DNA of 64,000 bases from Watersipora subatra (taxonomy: Eukaryota; Bryozoa; Gymnolaemata; Cheilostomatida; Watersiporidae). Below are positions 47,374-57,972 of the stretch, in pieces. The stretch covers positions 50,321,026 to 50,385,025 of the forward strand of contig NC_088717.1 in assembly GCF_963576615.1 (NCBI RefSeq), in the 5' to 3' direction. The notes beneath the pieces were generated by a model that saw only the letters and a program-made list of their open reading frames with translations, searched no databases and was not told where the DNA came from. Position 1 is the stretch's first letter. Each line of letters opens with the position of its first letter. A program made the position numbers and the translations under genes.

Positions 47374-48287
47374 ATGCCTGGCAGTCGGCGATCAGCTACC
47401 AGAGAGCTGGCAGGAGCTGAACTGCAGCAAGCTGACCAAATGAGTCGACTGACCGAGGCCATTACACAGGCACTACAAATACCTCGTCGAGAAGGGAATT
47501 TTAAGCCCCCTAAGTTCGACGGAGGAGAAGATGTCGAACTTTTCATTACCCAATTCCAAGAGGTTGCTGATGCTAACGAATGGAATCAAAAGGCTACACT
47601 CTTACACCTTTGTGAAGTACTGAAGGATGGAGCGAAAAATGTAGCCAAGGAGACTCCCCTGAAGCCATATTCTTGTCACTAAGGACCAAATATGGGCTGT
47701 CTCCTAGGGAGGCGAAGGCTCGACTCAATGCTAAACGTGATGGCAAGGTCAGTTTACAAGACCATGCCACCGAAATCCAGCGGCTGGTGAAGATTGACTA
47801 CGGAGAACTACCGGAGAATTACCAGGCTACCATGGTTATGGATGCATTTTCTATGACATTGGGAAACACCTATTTGCAGAGGCATCTATTAGCCGTTAAA
47901 GCACAGACATTGGAAGAGGCTGTCCAGGCGGGAAACGAATTCCTTCAAATTCAGCCTACTTCCCAACGGTCTAACCCTCAACCTCTGATCATGACCCTGG
48001 AGGAGGAACCAAAACTCGATCATACAGCCGCTCCAGTGACTCCTGAACCTCCATCCGTCACATTAAATGATGTCTTAGCCGTCATAAAAGGGCTGGCAGA
48101 AGGGCTGCAAGGCACCTCTAAGGTAGAAGGCAGACGAGCCAACCACACACCTCTAGCGAGGGAACTCAGTTGCTGGGGGTGCGGACAAAGTGGACATACT
48201 CGCCGCCAATGCACCCAGCCTCTTCCTTCTAGACGAGCCAACCCTCGGCAGCAGATGCCGAGAAACGGCCATCATCCACAGCAGTAG
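47374..48287 (+). pseudogene. gag: gag, frameshifted
   Basis: The N-terminal part (47,374-47,682) contains FKPPKFDGGEDVELFITQFQ, a typical gag capsid start. The C-terminal part (47,673-48,287) contains YLQRHLLAVKAQTLEEAV and AGNEFLQIQ, then a CCHC zinc knuckle, CWGCGQSGHTRRQC (48,171-48,212). The two halves are in different frames and meet in a run of Cs near 47,658. Nucleocapsid function would be RNA packaging. Gag ends at a TAG at 48,285 and pol-like sequence follows in the same frame. Confidence 0.82.
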
Positions 48288-48326
48288 GGGAAGGTACTGA
48301 CTGTGGATCACAGGCGTTAAAGCAAG

Positions 48327-48710
48327 ATGTTTGGCGACGGCCATGACGGACCGGTCGACCCAGGCCCCCCCTGGTCGACTCCAGTCCCCTTGCAGAATGC
48401 CTTTGAGACATTAACTGACCTAATGACAGCCCCAGAACCAGAGGTAAATGGGAAGTTGTATACCTGGCCAAAAAGACGAAGGCACAACCGGAGAACACTA
48501 GTCAAGCCAAAATTGACAGATGAGATCGAGGTAGACAACCTCTGGAAGCCATATAACAGCAGCTATTTTCTGCCTGGCCGTATAAGTGGACAGCCAGTCC
48601 AGTTCTTAATAGATACCGGGTGCACGTCAAACCTCTTGAGCCATCATGTATTTGACCGCCTCCCCAAGGATGTTAGAGCAAGGCTGGAAACAAGGGAAGA
48701 TTACGGATGA
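48327..48710 (+). pseudogene. pol: pol: aspartic protease region
   Basis: VQFLIDTGCTSNLLSHHVF contains the DTG catalytic triplet (48,612-48,620), the signature of retroelement aspartic proteases. A TGA at 48,708-48,710 interrupts the reading frame inside the domain, and the same frame continues directly afterwards (AILGMPFLVDHRC at about 48,822), so this is a nonsense mutation. Confidence 0.8.
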
Positions 48711-49676
48711 ATGGCCGATGGAACAAGACTCCGCTTCCATGGATTAATCACCCTCCCCCTGCGAGTCCGGAGTGTACAGGTCACCACATCCTTGGTGGTA
48801 TGTGCACTGAAAGAGGATGCTATTTTGGGCATGCCCTTCCTTGTAGACCATCGCTGCGAGATGGACTTTCAGCAGCCAACCCTGGTGGTGAATGGCCAAC
48901 GCCTAGTATGCACTGACCGAGAGGGTCGACCCTTGGTGAGCAAAATGCAGATACTAAGAACTACAACACTTCCCCCACAATCAGAGATCTTGGTGGGAGG
49001 ACGGCTGACCACCACATCCTACCAACCTGTAGGACTCATAGAAGGTGCCAACCAGAAATACATGGTGGCAGCCAGCCTACTCCAGCCGGATGAGCGGGGA
49101 AGGGTGGCAGTACGCTGTATGAACCCTACTGATCACCCTGTGGATGTGACAGCTGGATCTATACTAGGCCATTGCACCGGAGTAAAGCAGGATGATATCG
49201 GGACTCCCTGGACGGACACTGACCCCGTAGGGAGTCCCCATCCAGCAAAAGTCACAGAAGGCCCCAGGGTACCTACCCACTTACATGACTTGTACCAACA
49301 GGCTGTGACGCACTGTTCAGGCCAGATGGAACGTCAGAAAGTGGAAGAACTCCTCTGTCGGTTTGCAGATGTTTTTAGCCGTGGGAGCGAGGACATGGGA
49401 TGCACCACCCTAGTGCGACATGAGATTCCAGTCTCCACTGATGCCCAGCCTATTCGCCAGCCACCGTACAGAGTGGGCCCTGAAAAAGAGGCTGAAATAG
49501 AACACCAAGTGGCGGCCTTAGCCAAGCCAGGAATGATTGAGCCTGCCCATGAGGCTTGGAGTTCGTCGGTAGTGCTAGTGAGAAAGAAAGATGGGGCCTG
49601 GCGGTTGTGCCGCACAACCGCCAGGCCCCATCCTTCACAACTAGACTCTAGTTGTGCGTCGACTACCGGAAGTTGA
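48711..49676 (+). pseudogene. pol: pol: protease end to start of reverse transcriptase
   Basis: The protease tail ILGMPFL is followed by a linker, then the RT fingers start: HEIPVSTDAQPIRQPPYRV, IEHQVAALAKPGMIEPA and SSVVLVRKKDGAWRLC. Right after WRLC the sequence folds back on itself (49,590-49,632), destroying the next RT motif and ending in a stop at 49,674. Confidence 0.82.
49590..49658. repeat. Fold-back insertion in the RT gene (two nested hairpins)
   Basis: A 21-nt stretch starting GATGGGGCCTGG is followed, after one base, by its exact reverse complement ending CCAGGCCCCATC. Immediately downstream CACAACTAGA-C-TCTAGTTGTG forms a second 10-bp hairpin. The normal coding sequence resumes at GTCGACTACCGG. 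About 47 bp have been added. Confidence 0.85.
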
Positions 49677-51270
49677 ATGCAATCACTAGGCAAGATGCCT
49701 ACCCCCTACCCGGATCGACGACAGCCTAGATGCCCTGTCAGGCAAAAAATTCTTCAGCACTCTCGATATGATGAGTGGCTATTGGCAAGTACCACTGTCA
49801 GCCGGGGCACAAGAAAAATCCGCCTTTGCCACTCGTAGTGGGCTGTGGCGATGGAAAGTGCTACCCTTTGGGCTGACCTCCGCCCCAGCCATCTTCCAAC
49901 GCCTGATGGAGCGGGTACTCCAAGGACTTCATTGGAAGACCCTACTTTTGTACTTGGATGACATTATTGTTATGTCTGCTGACCTCCCTAGTCACCTTTT
50001 ACGACTCGGCGAAGTTTTGGAGAGGCTCCGAGAGGCTGGACTTAAGCTAAAGCCCTCTAAGTGTAGCCTGCTACAGACCAAAGTCAAGTATTTGGGACAC
50101 ATAGTCACTGAGGCAGGGGTTGCCACAAATCCAGGAAAAATTAAGGCTATTGGCGAGTGGGCAGAGCCACGGGATGTCACCTAGTTGGCATACCTTGGGA
50201 CTAGCGGGTACTACCATCGGTATGTCCCCGACTACGCATATATTGCTAAACCCTTGACCCTGTTGACCGGAGAAAGGACCAACTGGAGCTGGGGAGGCGT
50301 GGAACGAGAAGCCTTTGAGAAGTTGAAGTGGGCACTGACTCACGCCCCCGTGTTGGCCTACCCAGACCTTACCCTGCTGTACATACTCGACACGGATGCG
50401 AGTAACGTGGGAACGGGGACGGTACTATCACAGATCCAACAGAAAAAGGAGCAACCCATCGCCTATCAAAGCAAGACACTCTCCCCAGCTGAGCGGAACT
50501 ATTGTGTGACCAGGAAGGAGCTCTTAGCAGTGGTCCTTGCGGTAAAACACTTTCGGCCTTATTTGTATGGAAGGGAGTTTACGATCCGCACGGACCATGC
50601 CTCCCTGGTATGGTTGCACCGGCGCAAGGAACCGTCCTGCCAGATAGCCCGGCAGTTAGAGGGCCTGGCAGAGTACAAGTACAAGATTATCCATCGGAAG
50701 GGGGCTCGACATGGCAATGCGGATGGACTGAGCCGGCAGCAATGCACAGACTGTCGCCAGTGTGCCACGATAAAAAGGCGCGATGGTGGGCCCACAAGGT
50801 CTGAGGTCTACGACTCGCTGAATCTTCCTCAGCCAGTCACCCCACCCTCACCCTCAGAATTGCCTGCTGTAGGGAAAGAGGAGCCGGGCCTACGGTCGTC
50901 TGGAAGGAGTGGATGGGAACCAAGGCCATGGAGCCCTGTGCCAGCCGGCCAAGTTTCAGTACGGCTGCCACGAGGTACAGGGACTCCTGACGAGGTTCGC
51001 ACCACTCCCCCTACGTCCGGACCCCTTGAATTGAATGAGTATAATTGGCCCCAACTAAATCACAGCAGTCACTCACCAGGACCCGGTCTCCAGAGCCCTA
51101 CACCAGCCGGCCAAGTCTCAGTACGGCCGCCATGCAGTGTAAGGTCCCTCGAGTGTCGGAAAACCCTCTCAAACCCTCTAGGGCAAGGACTGGACCCGAT
51201 GGTCCTCTGGCAGCGATGGAGCCTGGTCTTCCCGTGGAAGATGGCCAAATTACAGTACGGCCATCACTAA
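49677..51270 (+). pseudogene. pol: pol: reverse transcriptase palm and RNase H
   Basis: After a second frame break near 49,711, RT palm sequence continues (DMMSGYWQVPL, FGLTSAPAIFQRLM) with the catalytic YLDD at 49,951-49,962 and TKVKYLGHIV. An in-frame TAG at 50,182-50,184 interrupts the thumb. RNase H follows with its acidic residues in LDTDASNVGTG, RKELLAVV and IRTDHASL. The linker repeats a PAGQVSVR-type motif three times (about 50,940, 51,105, 51,230), and a frame change occurs inside it. Confidence 0.82.
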
Positions 51271-53219
51271 GCACGGAGGAAGCGGGACCTCTGCCTGTGG
51301 AACAGTCATCTCTGGTCGCCATCCAGACGCCCCTGGACGAGATCCGGGCTCTCCAGCAGAGGTCTGAAACCGATCTGGGACGGATCTATCGAGCTATAAG
51401 AGAGCGACGAAAAGTCGAGGAAGTGGTGGTACACCTGTGGAGCCCCGAGCTACGTAGACTTGCTCAAATGTACCATCAGCTACAGATCGACGAGTCTGGG
51501 GTCGTGACTCTCCACCTAGTACAGAATGAACGGGAAAAGGTTGTAATTGTGTGCCCCCAGAGCCTACGCCAAGAGATTTTATGGAGGACCCATGAACAAG
51601 CCCACAGTGGAGTGGAACGAAGCATGAAGAGGGTGCAGATGGACTGGTATTGGCCGAGAATGGCCGTCGATGTAAGGCAGGCTGTGTTGTCCTGCGAAAT
51701 CTGCCAGCGAGCTAAACCCGGCGCCTCTCGACACTCTGGTAACCGCCAAGCTCAGTTCGAGTCTACCTTGTTTCAAGAACTGTGCGAGCTCTGGGGGGTA
51801 GACAAAACGAGGACAACCCCATACCACCCAAAAGGAAATGGAGTTGTCGAGAGGAACAACCGGGTGCTAGGGGACTCATTGCGAGCATTGCTGCTCGGCC
51901 GAGAGCAAGAAGATTGGGACCTCCTGTTACCACAGCTCATGCGTACGCTTCGAGGGTTGCCCCACTCAGCCACCAGGGAAACTCCGAATTTCCTAATGCT
52001 TGGGCGAGAGTTACGCCTCCCCGATCAATTGCACTATGGAAGATTGGTGGATTCATTTACCAGTACACATGAGTATGTACAAATCATGCATGACAGACTC
52101 GTGCAAGCACACACCCTCTTGCAAGAAAAACAGAGAGAAATTGTGACTACGGATGCCACCAAACCTCCTCTCTTCAATGAAGGTGACTTGGTGTGGTTAG
52201 TCAGCAAGCGACGTCGAAAAGGAGAGAATCCAAAACTAGCCGCAAAATACGTTGGCCCCTACCGAGTACTAAAGAGTCATGACAACCACACTTACGAGAT
52301 TGAAAGGTATGGGCAAAGGTCGGTGCAAGCAGAAGGAAGGTTGAGGCTTTGCCGACCGAGCGAAGTACAACAAGGGAGGGCCCCAGCTCAGATCGAGCCG
52401 ACCAAAAGGCCAAACATGAGAGGGTACCCTCGAAGATTAAGACACATAAACAACCAGTCACCAGCACTCCCAGATGTATATATGGAGTCACTACCCCTTG
52501 TCCCACCTATGACAAGGTCGAAAGTGGATACACAACCTCTCTATAACCATCCAGAAAGTCATCGGCATACCAGTCCCGAAAGAAATATAACTACACCCCA
52601 AACCCGTAACCAACTTGACCTTGAGCACACTCCCGACCTTAATCCAGGTGCTGGGACCAAAAAAATGAGTACTTCCCTTCCGGACGAGCCAGAGACAAGT
52701 ACTACAGATAGTGGAACCTCAGCTCGGCTCCCGCGAATTAGAAAGCCCCCTTCGTATCTAGCGGATTACGACACGAATATAGTCCAATCAGGAAAGGTTA
52801 AAAAGAGTCAAGGCCAAAGGTCGGCCATATTGGAAAATAGAGAAAGCCATCTTTCCGTTTGCTATCAACTTGACGCACACGCACACCTCCGCCCTCCAGC
52901 CATGGAAGTAACTAAAGAGACTATTAAAGGAGCTTCCCCAATTGCCGGAGCTCTACCCTTATTACCGGACCTAGGAACTCTGTTAGAGCTGCACCCTGCT
53001 CCTAATGAGACCTTATATGATATGAACCCCGAAACAGAAAAGGAAAATCTTCCCCCAAGCTCTCCAATACCAATTAAGTGGATCTCAGAGGGAACGACCC
53101 AGAAGATAGGTAAGCTGTGTGAGAAAGATGGTGATCACTGTTCCTTGTGCCACCAAACCTTTTCCACCCCCAAAGGCGTCGAATACACATTACGCAGCAC
53201 TTCACGAGGTTTTCTGTAA
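51045..53219 (+). pseudogene. pol: pol: integrase with internal deletion, plus C-terminal extension
   Basis: The integrase zinc-binding domain is present (HEQAHSGVERSMKRV, then CEICQRAKP). The catalytic core is cut: GASRHSGNRQ joins directly to AQFESTLFQEL near 51,745. The first two acidic residues of the DDE triad are therefore missing, and only the distal GNGVVERNNR with its Glu remains. The end of the domain (LVWLVSKRRRKGENPKL, KYVGPYRVL) is intact. The tail ends with CSLCHQTFSTPKG and a frameshift-created stop at 53,217. Confidence 0.82.
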
Positions 53220-53688
53220 ATGTAGAAGGAATTCTACCTCGAGAGACACCATAGCTAAACATCAGTCAAGAATGAGGGGCAGTGAAAGAGGGAAAAATCA
53301 CGGCGGAGGGAGCATCCGAATATACGAGGTCGACCGTACTAACTATCCCGCATGGATAAAAAAGGTCAAGCTGAATAATCCACCGGCCTTCGAGAGGCCT
53401 GTGCCTCATGGTCCTGTCAGAGCAAAACCCCCTGTGAGGAGAGGGCCTCAGACACCTCCTCCCTCACCCCCAAAGGTAAAGCGGGTAGATAGAAAACGGA
53501 GTCCACCCAAGAAGGGAAAACCTATACCTGCCCCCAGAAAATCATTGACTACAGTGGGAACCATCCAGAGTCGACTGGGGGATGTCCGACCCCGTACCGC
53601 TATAAACGCCCTCCGAGAGGAGGCCTCCAACCTCAGAAGAACGGCCCACCACCTGGAAGAATTGGCCAACCAGATGCTAACCAAGTAA
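53119..53688 (+). CDS. Extra 3' ORF of the LTR element (basic, Pro-rich)
   Basis: Overlapping the pol tail in another frame, this stretch continues the Cys/His region (THYAALHEVFCKCRR, then KHQSRM). It then becomes Lys/Arg/Pro-rich (RRGPQTPPPSPPKVKR, PPKKGKPIPAPRKS) and ends with a heptad-like LREEASNLRRTAHHLEELAN. The Cys/His pairs straddle the frame change at about 53,180, so one zinc-finger-like unit was probably split. Nucleic-acid binding is likely from composition only. No family was recognised. Confidence 0.55.
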   Translation: MRKMVITVPCATKPFPPPKASNTHYAALHEVFCKCRRNSTSRDTIAKHQSRMRGSERGKNHGGGSIRIYEVDRTNYPAWIKKVKLNNPPAFERPVPHGPVRAKPPVRRGPQTPPPSPPKVKRVDRKRSPPKKGKPIPAPRKSLTTVGTIQSRLGDVRPRTAINALREEASNLRRTAHHLEELANQMLTK

Positions 53689-53831
53689 AAGGATTACACC
53701 AAGGATGCTGCTAAAACATTGACTATTCATATAAACTTATTATTTACTCACCTTGTTGTCTTGTATCGCAGTAATAGTCCGGCTTGTTTACCTTTTATTT
53801 ATAGTCGTTTGCCGTCTATAGGGGCGGCGTG

Positions 53832-54289
53832 TGTGGTGGAAAATGTAACTTCCACCTCTCTTGAATAGTTATTATACTTTTCTAAAAGGGTTATGCTCTC
53901 TTTATTTTATAATTGTTTAGCCACGCCCTGAGGGAGGCTGGCTTATTATACCTAATTTGCATAACTTCGTGTATATAAGATAGGGTCTCGGCCCTTTTTG
54001 TTCATTCAATACAGTCTTTGCGATTTAATCACACTCCTTCTGCTATCTCAGCAACATAAGGATCACCACGGCATATAGCTATCTCCAAAGACTTGGTCTA
54101 TGGACTGTGCTGTTGGAAAAGACTCTTAAAAACACTGTCGACCCCTGTCGACCCCTGTCGACCCTGTCGACCCCTGTCGACCTAGTGCAAACCCTTTTGT
54201 GCAATCTCTTGTGTGAAGTGGTTAATGCTTGACCGGTAGAGTAAGCCGACCTAGTCGCCTCTACGTGTTGGTCACCGGGAACTAACACA
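53832..54289 (+). repeat. 3' LTR
   Basis: It begins TGTGGTGGAAAATG and ends CTAACACA, preceded by the purine-rich AGGGGCGGCG stretch expected of a polypurine tract. TATATAAG is at 53,972-53,979. It contains a different arrangement of CTGTCGACCC units (about 54,137-54,182) and an extra segment, GTGCAAACCCTTTTGTGCAA, absent from the 5' LTR. Confidence 0.88.
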
Positions 54290-55335
54290 ATATAAGAGTC
54301 AGCAGATTTCACCCGTTTCTATTTATTTACTGATATAAAGCAATGCTATACTAAATTGCTTTGACTTTTTAACTTTCATTAGCCAGTCTATTAATGGGGT
54401 GGATTGTACTTCTTGTTTTTCAATTTTTTTCCATAATAATAGTCGCCATTGTGAAATGACCCAAGTTTGGGTTTAGATTAAAATTTTGAGTGTGAAAACT
54501 ACACTGTACAGCTTTGCCCGCTGTCCCATTTTATTGGCCAGGTCAAAAAATGTGGCAACAACAAAAGACTTTGTCATTTTATATTAGAAGTGGCAAAATA
54601 TTAACTAAAAACTGAAAAAAAGGTTGTTGTTCGAGTGATTTCGGCTAAATTATATTTAACTTTGAGCATATACTAAAACCCCTACCAATCTTAAAATTGT
54701 TAAAAATAGGTAAGTTGTAATGTTTTATATTCCATGGATTGTAGTATATTGCTGAAATTGAAGAGGGAGAGAGGGAGAATTACGTGTTTGCTGGTTACAG
54801 GTCTTGTTGTTTTGTACTACTAACCGGAAATCAAGTACTATCCAGCGATTGACGCACATACGTGATAAAAGTCTAGAACCACAAACCTAACAAAACAACA
54901 AGACTACCTCAGGAAAATTACATTAGCCCCGAAATCTAGGCGAGCACAATCACAGCAGAGCCCAATCATTAAAGCCTGCCCATATGATAGCCGATTCTTT
55001 TGAGGTTTTATATCATTGATCCAACCACTATAAGACAGAAATAGCTGTAACTAGCTAGAAAAAAACGATACTGGTACCAGCCTGTGGACCTCCTCAAAAC
55101 TTCCTGTAGACCCCTAAGGGTCCATGGACCACCAGTTGGGAACCACTGATCTATATTATCATTGATATCGTCAAATATCGACGATATCCGATATTTCGAT
55201 ATGGGCAGAAAGCACTCGGTACGGCCGGTATCAGAAAGTGATATTGACGGTATACCGAAATATCGTAATATCGTCCCAGCACTACAGTACAATCTGTACA
55301 TAAGTAGAGGTATAGTCCATTACACTTATTTGTAG

Positions 55336-56951
55336 GTTCAGATGAGAGTAACTCGAGCGATGAGTCAAACAAAAAGTTGCTGGAATGGTTGCGATCACTC
55401 ATCGGGTTCTGGTCTTGCATTTCTGCTATTTCACTATGTGTAATTTCGGTTGACAAAACCTTTGCCCCAAAATTAGTAAAATTACTCGCTGGTTTCATTT
55501 CTGAAAAGGAAAAATTGGATGACTGTATGGATGCAGCAGAACAAGTCATTAAAATGGGGCATTATAAGGTGCTACCAGCAAAGTTAGTTGACTTTTTGAA
55601 GGTTTTTACCCAAAAGAAACTCGAGGAATGGGATGATGAGAAGTGTCTGAAACTTGTGAAGGGAACTTCTAGCACTGAAAAAAAAATGTTGCTAAATTCG
55701 CTAAAGAATGTTTTTGCATCACCGGACCAAAGAATAACAAGAAATCTCAAAAAAAAATTTCAGAAGCTGCAGAAGAAGAGCCTGAAAGTAGAATCCAATT
55801 TGCAACAGAGCGCAATCGAAATCTTGCCGAATTGTAGTGAAGTGTTTTTGACAAAAATTGAAACTGAACTCGACAGCAGGTATCCTGATGCAGACAAATG
55901 GAGAGATGATTTGATAAAATTTTTTGGTGGACAGCTACTCAATCAAACTGACATTAAAAAATTTTTAGCCGATAAAACTGAAAGTGACCTGGCCATTTTG
56001 TTTGATGCTCTGTACAAAGCCATAAACTTGAAAACCACTCATCAATACATGGAAATTAAGGAGAATATAAAAAGTTTCAGGAAATCGCATGAAAAAAGAC
56101 AGCAACTTAAACGGTTTTTAGAAAAAAAAACCAAAGAAATGTATAAAGGCATATTAGAATCTCAACATTTACTTGTGAAGATGACTGATGAAGGTTATCT
56201 CAACGCAATAGTAGAAGCTATTACAAACGATAATATAACTGATGAGCTACTAAGAAAAGTTGCTGATGTTTCAAAAAAAGGTGAGAAGCGTCAGGATGAA
56301 AAAGAGTTTATGCAAAAATGGAAAGTGTACGACGACGCTCATGAGGAATCGAAAAAGAATGCCATTCACATTTTGTCATCGTGTGATGTGAAGTTATACA
56401 AATCTTTGATCAAGAAACTGGATGGCGCAATCACTCTCCGTGGCAGGTCAATAAAAACATTTCAAGATTTGTTTGCGGAACAAGATGTTATTGCTCGAGA
56501 CAGCGTTCGAACGCTTCTGAGTGAAGCAGATGAAAAAGATGATTTTTATGAAGTGCTTAATGGAGTTCTTCGCCAGTCGCCTTCTGAGGGTTTGGCTGCA
56601 GAACAACCGTTTCTAGATAATATGCAAGAACTGAAGTCGGTTGACTCGGAATTGAGTAAAATCTTACTGAGCTGCAAAAATAGTTTCCTCGACAAGTTCA
56701 TTGAAGAGCTGAAAAAACATGTAATTGGTAAAGCCATCTCTGATGCATCTCTGACTACGGGTGATCTCATACAGGCTATAAAAAACCAAAATGCTAAAAC
56801 AGTTGAGCAGATTGATCTGGGTGACATGCAGCAACTAGTATTCACTCGCAATAGAGTCGTCCACTCACTTGTCCAATTTACTAGCCATGAACAGAAAGAA
56901 AGTTTTACCAAAAGGTTAAGGAGAATTTCATGGCAAACTAAACAAATAAAG
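55336..56951 (+). CDS. Gene Z, exon C (538 codons)
   Basis: The exon starts after TTATTTGTAG in phase 1, joining the A left by the B exon, and ends at ATAAAG|GTACAC in phase 0. It encodes SSDESNSSDESNKKLLEW, then a hydrophobic stretch (FWSCISAISLCVISVDK) and the helical module. ILSSC-type motifs are ILPNC, ILSSC and ILLSC. The sequence is the most diverged of the full-length C exons and has an additional ASPDQRITRNLKKKF segment. There are no internal stops. The truncated C at 13,057 is its nearest relative here. Confidence 0.78.
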
Positions 56952-57149
56952 GTACACAGAGAGTCATTTTATGAGAAATTTTAAATAAGGCCAAGCCCTA
57001 CTATCACTCAACTATTACTTTAATAGATGCATGCTACGTACTTGGGCTTTTAGACTGTGTTCATAACTCGAGTTTGTACAAACCTACACATCTTGTATCC
57101 TGATCTGTAATTAATATGGGCTTTAGTAACATGTTTGTGTATGCTGTAG

Positions 57150-57217
57150 GAAGTAGATGACATACTGTTTGTTGCTGATTCTAAAGAGGGAGCAGAATGC
57201 ATTAAGTCCTGCATTGG
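57150..57217 (+). CDS. Gene Z, exon A
   Basis: The 68-nt exon follows TATGCTGTAG and ends at ATTGG|GTATGT, phase 0 to 2, encoding EVDDILFVADSKEGAECI then KSCIG. Length and phases are conserved with the other A exons. Confidence 0.73.
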
Positions 57218-57689
57218 GTATGTGTCTTTAATGTATAAATAACTGGTGATTTATAGCTTTTAGTAAATTTTTTGTCACGCACACAAATTAAGATTCAATG
57301 AAGAAGCCGTACTATTGCACTCATGCACCAAGGAGCCTACTGAAAATGTAGCATACTCCTTTCCATGGTTTACTTGCTGCAAAATATTCTGTTACCTTCT
57401 TATACTAGAAATTTTGTTCTTGTCTAAAGCTACTTTGTATAGGGAGGGTTTCGGGTATGAATTGCGAAAACTGATGTTGACTGCATGGAGCAGGTGCTTG
57501 GCCACACAATAGATTTTTTTAACCTGTTATGGTAGCTGGAATATCAAATTGTGGTGCCATATTAAATATATTTGGTGGAGTCTTGCCTTGCAAGCAATTT
57601 GTGGAAGTGAAGAGTAAAATAATTTGTTTATTCAAAATCTTTCGTATGTCAAAAAAAGATTACTATATAGAAAGTACATATACTTGTAG
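57218..57689 (+). other. Intron between exon A and the short B exon of gene Z
   Basis: The 472-nt intron keeps the conserved CAAATTGTGG and ATTACTATATAGAAAG blocks before the acceptor TACTTGTAG. No other feature was seen. Confidence 0.55.
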
Positions 57690-57728
57690 GTTAGTAAAAG
57701 AAAATGACAGAAATAAAGAAGAAATTAG
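57690..57728 (+). CDS. Gene Z, short B-type exon (39 nt)
   Basis: The exon encodes RLVKENDRNKEEIR, phase 2 to 2, donor ATTAG|GTAAGA, parallel to 14,831-14,869. The expected terminal coiled-coil exon is not found between here and the window end. The intron appears to contain the TA microsatellites, the SINE-like repeat and the inverted Penelope pair, so the last exon probably lies beyond 64,000. Confidence 0.62.
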
Positions 57729-57819
57729 GTAAGATTTCTAATAGCCAGCTAACTTCCTTTTAACATATTGTTTCATCAGCTAATTAAACATGATTGTACA
57801 TTGGATTACCCATATTCTT

Positions 57820-57822
57820 TGT

Positions 57823-57855
<33 letters not shown>

Positions 57856-57877
57856 GTTATTTGCGGTATATATATGT

Positions 57878-57946
<69 letters not shown>

Positions 57947-57972
57947 TATATACTAATATTTTCATATATAGA
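57820..57972. repeat. (TA)n microsatellite
   Basis: TA/TATG dinucleotide tracts of up to about 65 bp without interruption. ORFs reading YIYIYI across it are artefacts. Confidence 0.95.

Larger units (their letters stand above)
46870..54289 (+). mobile_element. Ty3/gypsy-type LTR retrotransposon, defective
   Basis: The element has paired LTRs of 446 and 458 bp, TG...CA ends, a 4-bp ATAT duplication (46,866-46,869 and 54,290-54,293), a primer-binding site, gag with a zinc knuckle, protease, RT, RNase H and integrase in Ty3/gypsy order, and an extra 3' ORF. The LTRs differ at roughly a dozen positions plus repeat-length changes, so the insertion is moderately recent. The coding region carries several independent breaks and could not make a functional polyprotein. 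It is more GC-rich than the surrounding host DNA. Confidence 0.9.
46729..55148. mobile_element. hAT-like element B, inserted in element A
   Basis: The left end CAGTGGTTCCCAACT and the right end AGTTGGGAACCACTG are perfect 15-bp inverted repeats, and a second match, CCATGGACCC, follows on each side. The flanks are exact 8-bp duplications, ATCTATAT (46,721-46,728 and 55,149-55,156), diagnostic of hAT-type insertion. The element's own sequence is about 1.0 kb (46,729-46,865 and 54,290-55,148) with no transposase ORF. Confidence 0.8.
46274..55286. mobile_element. hAT-like element A (outermost, non-autonomous)
   Basis: The left end is GGTGCTGGAACGATATC, and the right end read inwards is TAGTGCTGGGACGATATTAC. 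GTACAATCT is present on both sides (46,265-46,273 and 55,287-55,295), with two extra bases on the right. Without later insertions it is about 0.6 kb, with many ATATCGATAT-type short palindromes near the termini. There is no transposase. The terminus style and 8-9-bp duplication suggest hAT. Confidence 0.6.
46045..55335 (+). other. Gene Z intron enlarged by nested transposons
   Basis: The host intron flanks are 46,045-46,273 and 55,287-55,335, matching the pre-C intron sequence of the other genes (GATCATTTATAGGTTGGCTAC, the TATTTGTAGGTTCAGATGAG acceptor). The transposons account for everything between them, so the intron would be about 290 nt without them. Confidence 0.75.
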
